NCBI GenBank assembly: GCA_964443525.1
Contig: CAYUCY010000054.1
Span: 1-9,713, forward strand
Direction of reading: 5' to 3'
Source: CAYUCY01 sp964443525
GTDB taxonomy: Bacteria > Pseudomonadota > Alphaproteobacteria > Caedimonadales > Caedimonadaceae
DNA: 9,713 nt
Shown: positions 1 through 4,866 of the stretch, piece after piece
How positions within the stretch are numbered: position 1 is the first letter of the stretch
How the letters are laid out: the number at the start of each line of letters is the position of its first letter
Notes under the pieces: generated by a model
Told to the model about the DNA's origin: nothing
Databases searched by the model: none
What the model saw: only the letters and a program-made list of their open reading frames with translations
Position numbers and translations under genes: made by a program

Positions 1-1
1 T

Positions 2-268
2 CCTCAGGATTTTGACTCAACCAGAACAGGCTTTGAGGCTGTTATCACCGATCCTTCCGCCCCCGCTCATTTTAGAGCATTGGCCCAATATCGCTTGGCT
101 GAAATGAACTCTTTAGGACTAGGCGATCTTCAAAATCCTTCTGCAGTTCAAGGACCCACGGGTTCAGAACCTAAAGGAGATGAAAATAAAAGGGTTCATG
201 ACGATTCTGAGGATGAGAACTCTGATACTCCACCCCGGAAAAAAGCTCGGAGAGGGAGGAAGGGGTAA
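2..268 (+). CDS. C-terminal part of an unrecognised protein with an acidic tract and basic, NLS-like tail (5' end outside window)
   Basis: Frame 2 is open from the window edge to a TAA at 266-268, giving 88 residues with no family I recognise. A TTG at 80 could start a 62-residue product, but the frame is open upstream, so a truncated longer gene is more likely. The segment is polar and probably disordered, rich in N, S, G, P and E. Near the end an acidic stretch (DDSEDENSD, residues 67-75 of the visible part) is followed by TPP and then a tail with seven basic residues in ten (RKKARRGRKG, 79-88). This resembles a eukaryotic monopartite nuclear localisation signal next to casein-kinase-2 and cyclin-kinase type sites. 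A plain nucleic-acid-binding tail is equally possible from sequence alone. No U-rich terminator follows. Coding status rests on the open frame and on composition only. Confidence 0.5.
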   Translation, partial: PQDFDSTRTGFEAVITDPSAPAHFRALAQYRLAEMNSLGLGDLQNPSAVQGPTGSEPKGDENKRVHDDSEDENSDTPPRKKARRGRKG

Positions 269-295
269 AAGAGATCGTCCGGAAAACGGAAAAGT

Positions 296-325
296 GTGTG
301 CTGAGCTTACAAAGCTATAGCACGC
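296..325 (+). other. Strong stem-loop in the gene-free stretch 269-471, function unknown
   Basis: The arms GTGTGCT (296-302) and AGCACGC (319-325) pair over 7 bp with one G-U. Inside them AGCTT (304-308) pairs with AAGCT (312-316) around a 3-base loop, with small bulges between. It lies about 30 bases after the upstream stop codon and has no T run behind it, so it is not a canonical intrinsic terminator. It could be a 3'-end processing hairpin or part of a structured leader. A second, weaker hairpin lies at 389-415 (TTTCT/AGAAA and TACC/GGTA). I do not recognise 4.5S, 6S, tmRNA or RNase P consensus blocks here. Confidence 0.4.
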
Positions 326-432
326 CGAAAGACCGGGCATTCGTGAAAAAGGAAGGCTGACTCCGCACCTTTGGGATTTATTCCTGGATTTCTACTACCT
401 ATCGTGGTAAAGAAAGGTACGTTTTAACAAGT

Positions 433-469
433 GTATCTCCTTTTCCGACGAGATACCCTTGAGGAGGGT
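433..469 (+). promoter_or_regulatory. Overlapping hairpins that could expose or hide the ribosome binding site of the YbjN gene
   Basis: GTATCTC (433-439) and GAGATAC (450-456) form a perfect 7-bp stem with a 10-base loop. ACCCT (455-469 region, left arm 455-459) can instead pair with AGGGT (465-469), which covers part of the Shine-Dalgarno GAGGAGGG (461-468). In addition CTCCT (437-441) is complementary to AGGAG (462-466) inside the Shine-Dalgarno. The first stem uses the CTCC bases and would free the ribosome site, while the alternatives occlude it. The complementarity is seen directly; regulation of translation is inference. Confidence 0.35.
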
Positions 470-471
470 CT

Positions 472-978
472 ATGTCCAAAAGTCAGTCGGCGAAAGAATT
501 TAAAGAACCTACGAACCCTATCGACTTCATCGAAGAAATCATCGGACTTGAAGAGTGGCCTTACCAAAGGCTCGGACCTGACGATATCGCCTTTGAAATT
601 CCCGGACGGTGGGGTGAGTATCGCCTCCAGTTCGTTTGGCAGGATGATCTGAATGTTCTTCAGCTTTATTGCTTGCTTGATCTTAGGGCTGAACCCAAAT
701 CGGAAAAACAGCTTTTTGAACTGTTGACGTTGATCAACCAAAAGCTGGCCCTCGGCCACTTCGAAGTCTGCCTCGAGGAAGCATCGCCGATGTTCCGGTA
801 TGCAACCATTGCAACGCACCTTAAATATTTTTCCGTCGACCTTATTGAAGAACTTGTCGATATCGCCGTCAGCGAATGTGAAAGATTTTATCCTGCTTTT
901 CAATTCGTCCTTTGGGGCGGAAAAACCGCAAAAGAAGCCGTTTCTGTTGCAATGCTGGATACACAGGGAGAAGCATGA
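472..978 (+). CDS. YbjN-domain protein, alphaproteobacterial type
   Basis: The 168-residue product matches the short YbjN family (type III secretion chaperone-like fold), which in alphaproteobacteria is often found beside proC. Recognisable blocks are WGEYRLQFVW (about 47-56), GHFEVCLEEASPMFRYATI (95-113) and CERFYPAFQFVLWGGK (136-151), ending in the typical DTQGEA tail. No signal peptide or membrane segment is visible, so it is likely cytoplasmic. The biochemical role is not established; E. coli YbjN has been described as a stress and motility-linked regulator, and transfer of that role here is uncertain. ATG 472 is chosen because GAGGAGGG lies at 461-468 just upstream and the family block begins soon after. 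The stop overlaps the proC start by ATGA (975-978), indicating translational coupling. A 185-residue reverse-strand frame covers the same bases but has no family features. Confidence 0.85.
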   Translation: MSKSQSAKEFKEPTNPIDFIEEIIGLEEWPYQRLGPDDIAFEIPGRWGEYRLQFVWQDDLNVLQLYCLLDLRAEPKSEKQLFELLTLINQKLALGHFEVCLEEASPMFRYATIATHLKYFSVDLIEELVDIAVSECERFYPAFQFVLWGGKTAKEAVSVAMLDTQGEA

Positions 979-1793
979 CACTGCGTGACGCCTCCTTAAC
1001 CCTTGTGGGCTGCGGCAACATGGGTTCTGCGATGCTGAAGGGTTGGTTAAGAAATAAGGAGCTTTCAGGAGAAATTACGATCATTTCTCCTCGCAAGCAG
1101 CCGGTGGAGCCATATCTGCAGGATCCTCGCTGCCGCTGGGCTCCCTCCCCCGAAGGACTGGAAGCTCCTGATCTGTTGGCCTTTGCAGTTAAACCTCAGA
1201 TTCTCTCAGAGATTTTACCCCTCTATAAATATCTTACAGCCCCGGACACACTTATCCTTTCCGTTGCAGCCGGAAAGCCTCTTTCATTTTACAAGGCTTA
1301 TTTCAATTCTCTCCCCTTTATCAGGCTCATGCCGAATACGCCTGCCACAGTCGGAAAAGGGATCATCCTCGCCGTCCCGAACGAAACGGTTTCGCCCGAC
1401 CATAGAAAAACCGCCTCCCTCCTTCTTTCTCCCTTAGGGTCACTCCACTGGCTTCGTGACGAAACCCTCTTCGACGACTACTCGGCTCTCACCGGATCAG
1501 GTCCCGCCTTTGTCTTTGCTTTCGTGGAAGCTCTTGCTGAGGCAGCATGCGAAATGGGATTAGATCCTTCCTTGTCCGCTCAACTCGCAGAAGAGTTGGT
1601 CGTCGGAAGCGCTGCTTATCTGGATTCCTCCTCCAAAAGTGCGTTAGAGTTAAGGCAAGAGGTGACAAGTCCCAAAGGCATGACCGAAGCAGGCCTTGCC
1701 CATCTGATCTCGAAAGGTCAACTTAAAAATTTTCTGAAGGCGACCCTGAAAGCGGCTGCCGAGCGGGCACGGGAACTGGGAAGAGCATCATGA
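975..1793 (+). CDS. proC: Pyrroline-5-carboxylate reductase
   Basis: ProC reduces 1-pyrroline-5-carboxylate to proline with NAD(P)H, the last step of proline synthesis, in the cytoplasm. The 272-residue protein has the usual family length. The N-terminal Rossmann fold shows GCGNMG (12-17), then AVKPQ (71-75) and RLMPNTPATVGKG (117-129). The helical C-terminal dimerisation domain shows LTGSGPAFV (172-180) and the family signature LRQEVTSPKGMTEAGL (226-241). The signature has SPKGMT where SPGGTT is usual, a small deviation in the substrate loop. The ATG at 975 gives the proper N-terminus; a longer reading from 912 adds 21 basic residues inside ybjN that do not fit the family. GGGAGAAG at 966-973 is the ribosome site, within the upstream gene. 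The stop overlaps the next start by ATGA (1790-1793). Confidence 0.96.
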   Translation: MTLRDASLTLVGCGNMGSAMLKGWLRNKELSGEITIISPRKQPVEPYLQDPRCRWAPSPEGLEAPDLLAFAVKPQILSEILPLYKYLTAPDTLILSVAAGKPLSFYKAYFNSLPFIRLMPNTPATVGKGIILAVPNETVSPDHRKTASLLLSPLGSLHWLRDETLFDDYSALTGSGPAFVFAFVEALAEAACEMGLDPSLSAQLAEELVVGSAAYLDSSSKSALELRQEVTSPKGMTEAGLAHLISKGQLKNFLKATLKAAAERARELGRAS

Positions 1794-2377
1794 ATGATTT
1801 TAAAAACCCCTCCTCTCTTTCTGCCGAAGAGCGTGCAGTTTTAAAAAAGATACTCCTCCTCTTAAATGAAACCCCTTGGCAGCAGCTGACAATACCGACT
1901 CTCATAGCTCAGTTGGAGCTTGATTCGGAAAAAATTCCCTCCTCTCTTAAGAGCAAGGAAGGTCTCCTGAAAGGTTTGATCCGGTTGATTGATGAGGAGA
2001 CCCTCGACCTTTTCGGAGAGGGTCCCAAAGAGGTTTCCCTGCACGATCGTCTTTTTGATCTTGTCATGTGTCGCTTTGATGCAATGGCTCCTTATAAAAA
2101 GGGCCTGAAATCAATTTGGGACGAGCTTCCCACCCATCCTCTCTTTTTCCTCCCCGCTCTGATTCAAGGATTTTTTTCACTCAATCATCTCCTTGAAAAG
2201 ATTGGATTTGATCAAAACCCTTTTTGTGATAAATTATATTTGGGTAGTTTCGCTGTTTTCTATTTAAGCGCCATTAGAGTCTGGCATAAAGATGAAACGC
2301 CCGACCAATCACAAACAATGGCTTATGTCGATCAAGGCCTCAAAAAGTTAAATGCCTTATTAACATTTGCCCTCTAA
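1790..2377 (+). CDS. TetR-like / COQ9-like helical protein
   Basis: This 195-residue all-helical protein resembles the alphaproteobacterial family labelled either TetR regulator or COQ9-related. The N-terminus (about 12-68) aligns by eye with a TetR helix-turn-helix layout, including LTIPTLIAQLELD and the SKEGLLKGLIRLID helix, though the recognition helix is poor. The block RLFDLVMCRFDAMAPYKKGL (87-106) and the C-terminal RVWHKDETPDQSQTMAYVDQGLKK (163-186) match conserved family blocks. In COQ9 the corresponding C-terminal end binds lipid and supports ubiquinone synthesis; in TetR proteins this half binds a ligand. Which role applies cannot be decided from sequence. The ATG overlaps the proC stop, so it is co-translated with proC and the YbjN gene, and the phasin gene follows 71 bases later, so control of the phasin is conceivable. 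Confidence 0.6.
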   Translation: MNDFKNPSSLSAEERAVLKKILLLLNETPWQQLTIPTLIAQLELDSEKIPSSLKSKEGLLKGLIRLIDEETLDLFGEGPKEVSLHDRLFDLVMCRFDAMAPYKKGLKSIWDELPTHPLFFLPALIQGFFSLNHLLEKIGFDQNPFCDKLYLGSFAVFYLSAIRVWHKDETPDQSQTMAYVDQGLKKLNALLTFAL

Positions 2378-2388
2378 AATTTGTGGTG

Positions 2389-2417
2389 TTGACGAAGACG
2401 CTCATAAGGCGCATACT
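2389..2417 (+). promoter_or_regulatory. Likely sigma-70 promoter for the phasin gene
   Basis: TTGACG (2389-2394, 5 of 6 consensus matches) is followed after exactly 17 bases by CATACT (2412-2417, 4 of 6). It begins 12 bases after the stop of the TetR/COQ9-like gene and would give a leader of roughly 25 bases ending in a strong Shine-Dalgarno. It would let the phasin be expressed independently of the upstream operon. Confidence 0.55.
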
Positions 2418-2435
2418 CTTTTCGAAAATATTAAC

Positions 2436-2444
2436 AAAGGAGGT
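2436..2444 (+). promoter_or_regulatory. Strong Shine-Dalgarno that fixes the phasin start
   Basis: AAAGGAGGT is a near-perfect anti-16S match five bases before the ATG at 2449. It rules out the in-frame upstream GTG at 2383, which would add 22 basic and hydrophobic residues and would lie upstream of the likely promoter's -35 box. Confidence 0.85.
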
Positions 2445-2448
2445 AACT

Positions 2449-2877
2449 ATGGCACAAAGTTCAAAACCAAATGGGGACGCAATGAATTTCTTTAAGAACT
2501 TTAAAACCCCTAACGTGGACTTTGAAGCAATGATGGACATGTATCGTAAAAATATGGAAGTTTATACCAAGGCTCAAAAGGCTTGCATGGAGACATTTCG
2601 TTCCATGGCCGAAATGAACTCGGCTTTCATGCGTAGAATGATGGAAGAAGCCAACAGCAACATGAAATCCTTTATGAGCGCAAAAACTCTTGAAGAAAAA
2701 ATGCAAATGGGGACACGAAACCTTCGTGAAGGCGTTGAGAAAGCCCTGAGCCACGGAAAAAAGGTTTCCGAGGAATGGTCAAAGTCCATGGGTAAGGTCT
2801 CAAAAGACGTCAGCGAACATATAAACAAGTCCATGGAAGAAGCGAAAAAAGCAGCTTCCTCCATGAAGATAAACTAA
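2449..2877 (+). CDS. Phasin-family protein, Met-rich
   Basis: Phasins are small amphipathic helical proteins that coat polyhydroxyalkanoate granules, and alphaproteobacterial members can also act as chaperone-like stress proteins. The 142-residue product has the phasin_2 pattern: a short start, then VDFEAMMDMYRKNMEVYTKAQ (23-43) continuing as a long helix to about residue 75, and a charged C-terminal helix (about 81-135) ending AKKAASSMKIN. No signal peptide is present. Nineteen of 142 residues are methionine, fourteen of them between 28 and 87, which is unusually high. The gene has its own likely promoter at 2389-2417, strong ribosome site and intrinsic terminator, consistent with a highly expressed single-gene unit. 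No polyhydroxyalkanoate synthase or depolymerase gene lies in the window, so a granule role here is unproven. Confidence 0.8.
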   Translation: MAQSSKPNGDAMNFFKNFKTPNVDFEAMMDMYRKNMEVYTKAQKACMETFRSMAEMNSAFMRRMMEEANSNMKSFMSAKTLEEKMQMGTRNLREGVEKALSHGKKVSEEWSKSMGKVSKDVSEHINKSMEEAKKAASSMKIN

Positions 2878-2900
2878 CCCCTACATCTTTTCTGTTTCTA

Positions 2901-2926
2901 AAGCCCCTCCTCCGAGGGGCTTTTTT
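2901..2926 (+). terminator. Intrinsic terminator of the phasin gene
   Basis: AAGCCCCTC (2901-2909) and GAGGGGCTT (2914-2922) form a perfect 9-bp GC-rich stem with a CTCC loop, followed by a run of six T (2921-2926). It lies 24 bases after the phasin stop codon. Confidence 0.95.
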
Positions 2927-2992
2927 ATAAAGCCAGAGAAAAAGAAAAGTTCCGAAAGAGGATTTTTCGGGTGACCTTAGCTCTTCAGGTAT

Positions 2993-3028
2993 AAAAAAAC
3001 ACCGCCGAGTTTTTACTGCGGCGGTGTT
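2993..3028 (-). terminator. Intrinsic terminator of the minus-strand secreted-protein gene
   Basis: AACACCGCCG (2998-3007) and CGGCGGTGTT (3019-3028) form a perfect 10-bp stem with an 11-base loop. The A run at 2993-2999 reads as U on the minus strand directly after the stem. It sits 17 bases beyond the stop codon of the gene at 3045-3977 and faces the phasin terminator. Confidence 0.92.
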
Positions 3029-3044
3029 CGGTTTCTTCAAGTTT

Positions 3045-3977
3045 CTATTCGTCACGTAAAAGTAATCCGGTGCGAGATCTCAGAGCTTCTAATTCTTGCT
3101 GCCTTTTAGCCTTTCCGGAACTCCATTGAACAACTTCTTGCTGTGCTTTTTTAACAACACCCACAAGTTCCCCTTCCGTCTTTGCGCCTTTGAGATCGCT
3201 CTCTAATGACTGCAAAGACTTAAGTTCGGTTGCAGGAGCCGTTTCTCCTCCTTCGAGAACCTTGTTCATTTCCTTGAGCCTGTTGCTCAAATCTTGAGCC
3301 GCCTGCAGAAGATTCTGTTTTGTAGAAGGATTTGTCACTTCAGGAATGCCGATAACAGGAACCGATCCAGCCCCTCCAATACTCATTCTTCTATTCACAG
3401 GCCTCAATTTCGGCCCTTCCTTCAAAACCTTTGTCAACTCTTCCATATAACCAAGGCTTTGCTTGACGGTTTCCTTCTTGATCGAAGGAGCAGGGGTTGA
3501 AGGACGAGAAGGCGCTACCTGTTCCGTTTTAACCTTACCACCCTCACATTTCTTCATAGCAACTTCTCTTAATTTGCCGCGAAGTTGCTCGAGAGACGGC
3601 GTGCAAGCAAGAGCGATGGCATCAGGTTTTCCTTGGTCGATCGCCTTTTCAAAATAAGCACCTACATCTTTCACGCCGCCGAATGTTTTGGCAGATTTCG
3701 TCCCACATTGGCCTTTGTCAAAAGCGGCACGATATGCGTGGTCATGTGTTGCACAGACGATTTTTGCAATCGCTGCTCCGTCATATGTCGAACAATTATT
3801 GTGATTTTTTCTGAGCGCACGACCGTCTGCACAGGCTTCACTCTGCCCGTATTTTGTTATTTCTTGGACGATCTGAGCAACCCATGGATGAGGCCTACCC
3901 GTTGTCGAAACGGAGGAGGCGTTAACCCCTGAAATCGCGATGCCTCCAACCGCGCTTAATAATAATGTCGTTTTCAT
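3045..3977 (-). CDS. Secreted six-cysteine protein with C-terminal coiled coil, function unknown
   Basis: I do not recognise a family for this 310-residue protein. It starts with a clear Sec signal peptide: MKTT, a hydrophobic core to about residue 18, and a VNA-SS cleavage site after residue 20. Mature residues 21-150 carry all six cysteines (49, 62, 75, 91, 125, 144) and a TH-D-HAY cluster (77-82), suggesting a disulfide-bonded domain in the periplasm or outside the cell. A Pro/Ser/Thr-rich linker follows (about 153-168), then helical, charged segments (170-190 and 220-300) typical of coiled coil. The ATG is supported by AGGGGAAAGGA at 3985-3995 on the minus strand. The gene is a single unit, oriented against its neighbours, with its own terminator. 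An exported structural, adhesin-like or host-directed role is possible, but nothing in the sequence identifies one. Confidence 0.8.
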   Translation of the reverse strand: MKTTLLLSAVGGIAISGVNASSVSTTGRPHPWVAQIVQEITKYGQSEACADGRALRKNHNNCSTYDGAAIAKIVCATHDHAYRAAFDKGQCGTKSAKTFGGVKDVGAYFEKAIDQGKPDAIALACTPSLEQLRGKLREVAMKKCEGGKVKTEQVAPSRPSTPAPSIKKETVKQSLGYMEELTKVLKEGPKLRPVNRRMSIGGAGSVPVIGIPEVTNPSTKQNLLQAAQDLSNRLKEMNKVLEGGETAPATELKSLQSLESDLKGAKTEGELVGVVKKAQQEVVQWSSGKAKRQQELEALRSRTGLLLRDE

Positions 3978-4113
3978 TGTTTATTCCTTTCCCCTATTTC
4001 ATTCTTTACATTAATGAAAAAAAGTTAAGAAAGGGTTAAGTGTAAGAAAATTAATTGAAAGCTGCGACATTCTCGGATAGAGATGGAGAAAAAAGAAGTT
4101 TGAAAGAGATGCT
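3978..4113. promoter_or_regulatory. AT-rich divergent promoter region between the secreted-protein gene and rlmB
   Basis: Both neighbouring genes point away from this 136-base gap, so promoters for both must lie here or nearby. On the plus strand TTGAAA (4055-4060) with a weak GATAGA (4076-4081, 15-base spacing) or TAGAGA (4078-4083, 17-base spacing) is the best candidate for rlmB. On the minus strand TTAACC with ATTAAT at 18-base spacing is a weak candidate. GTTAAG occurs twice exactly 11 bases apart (4024-4029 and 4035-4040), with a related GTAAGA at 4042-4047, and could be an operator. None of these is strong. Confidence 0.4.
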
Positions 4114-4866
4114 GTGTCCTCATTGACTCCCAAATCCTACTGGATGTACGGTATTCATGCCGTAAAAGCCGCCCTTGAAAACCCGATGAGGCAGGCCTAT
4201 GAATTGTGTGTAATTCAAGAAAAACTCCTTCAGGAACTGGTCCTTTCAAAAAAAACTTCAGTAAAAGTACATTTGGTTGACCAAAAATTCTTTCAAAAAA
4301 CATTTGGCTCTCAAGCGGTCCATCAAGGGGTTGCCCTTAAAGTCTCCCCTCTCCCGGAAGTCCACTTGGAAGATATCACAAAAGAGACCAAAGAAAATTT
4401 GACCCTCTTAACCCTCGATCAAGTAACGGATCCCCATAACCTCGGTGCGATCTTAAGATCAGCAGCCGCCTTCGGGGTACGCGCACTCATTGTTCAAGAT
4501 CGTCATACACCTCCTGATGCCTCCCCCGTCCTCTTGAAATCAGCGTCAGGAGCTGCGGAATACGTTCCGATCGTCCGTGTCGGTAATTTGGCACGGGCAC
4601 TTGAGTCTTTAAGCGATGCGGGTTTTTGGCATTATGGACTTGATGAACGAGGAGATCATGTTCTCGGTCGAATAGAACTTAAGGGTCGGATTAATTTGGT
4701 TTTAGGTTCGGAAGGAGAGGGATTGCGCCGTTTGACAAAAGAGAGTTGTGATTATCTTCTGCGCTTGCCCACGTCCGAAAGTTTTGCCACACTGAACGTC
4801 TCAAATGCCGCCGCCGTTTCCCTCTATGAAGTGTTTCGGCAAAACAACCCGGAGTTGAATACTTAA
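4114..4866 (+). CDS. rlmB: 23S rRNA (guanosine-2'-O)-methyltransferase RlmB (TrmH/SpoU family)
   Basis: RlmB methylates the 2'-O of a conserved guanosine (G2251 in E. coli) in the peptidyl-transferase P loop of 23S rRNA, using S-adenosylmethionine. The 250-residue length is typical. An N-terminal substrate-binding domain (YWMYGIHAVKAALENP at 9-24 to about 78) precedes the knotted SPOUT domain. The latter shows motif 1 DQVTDPHNLGAILRSAAAFG (102-121), motif 2 INLVLGSEGEGLRRL (193-207) and motif 3 LNVSNAAAVSLYE (227-239). The closely related TrmH-type tRNA enzymes usually lack this N-terminal domain, which supports RlmB. An in-frame TAG at 4078 limits the start to GTG 4114 or TTG 4123; the ribosome site is weak (GAAAGAGA). 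The stop TAA abuts the plsY ATG with no gap, so it heads the downstream run. Confidence 0.92.
   Translation: MSSLTPKSYWMYGIHAVKAALENPMRQAYELCVIQEKLLQELVLSKKTSVKVHLVDQKFFQKTFGSQAVHQGVALKVSPLPEVHLEDITKETKENLTLLTLDQVTDPHNLGAILRSAAAFGVRALIVQDRHTPPDASPVLLKSASGAAEYVPIVRVGNLARALESLSDAGFWHYGLDERGDHVLGRIELKGRINLVLGSEGEGLRRLTKESCDYLLRLPTSESFATLNVSNAAAVSLYEVFRQNNPELNT

Noticed and set aside
269..471. Known structural RNA (4.5S, 6S, tmRNA or RNase P RNA) in the gene-free stretch
   Set aside because: The diagnostic conserved blocks, such as the SRP GGAAGGAAGCAGCC-type loop and the RNase P GAGGAAAGUCCGGGCUCC core, are not present despite superficial GGAAGGC and GACCGGGC strings.
912..974. N-terminal extension of ProC from an upstream start
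   Set aside because: The 21 added residues lie within ybjN, are basic and unlike the family; ATG 975 gives the canonical start just before the GCGNMG motif.
424..981. Reverse-strand 185-residue open frame opposite the YbjN gene
   Set aside because: It is a shadow of the plus-strand gene, which has family motifs, a good ribosome site and ATGA coupling. The reverse product has no recognisable features.
2383..2448. Longer phasin starting at GTG 2383
   Set aside because: It would begin upstream of the likely promoter's -35 box, and the perfect Shine-Dalgarno at 2436-2444 sets the start at 2449.
2952..2970. Short CCGAAA/TTTCGG hairpin between the two terminators
   Set aside because: It has a 6-bp stem with no T run and lies in a short spacer between two convergent terminators that already explain the region.
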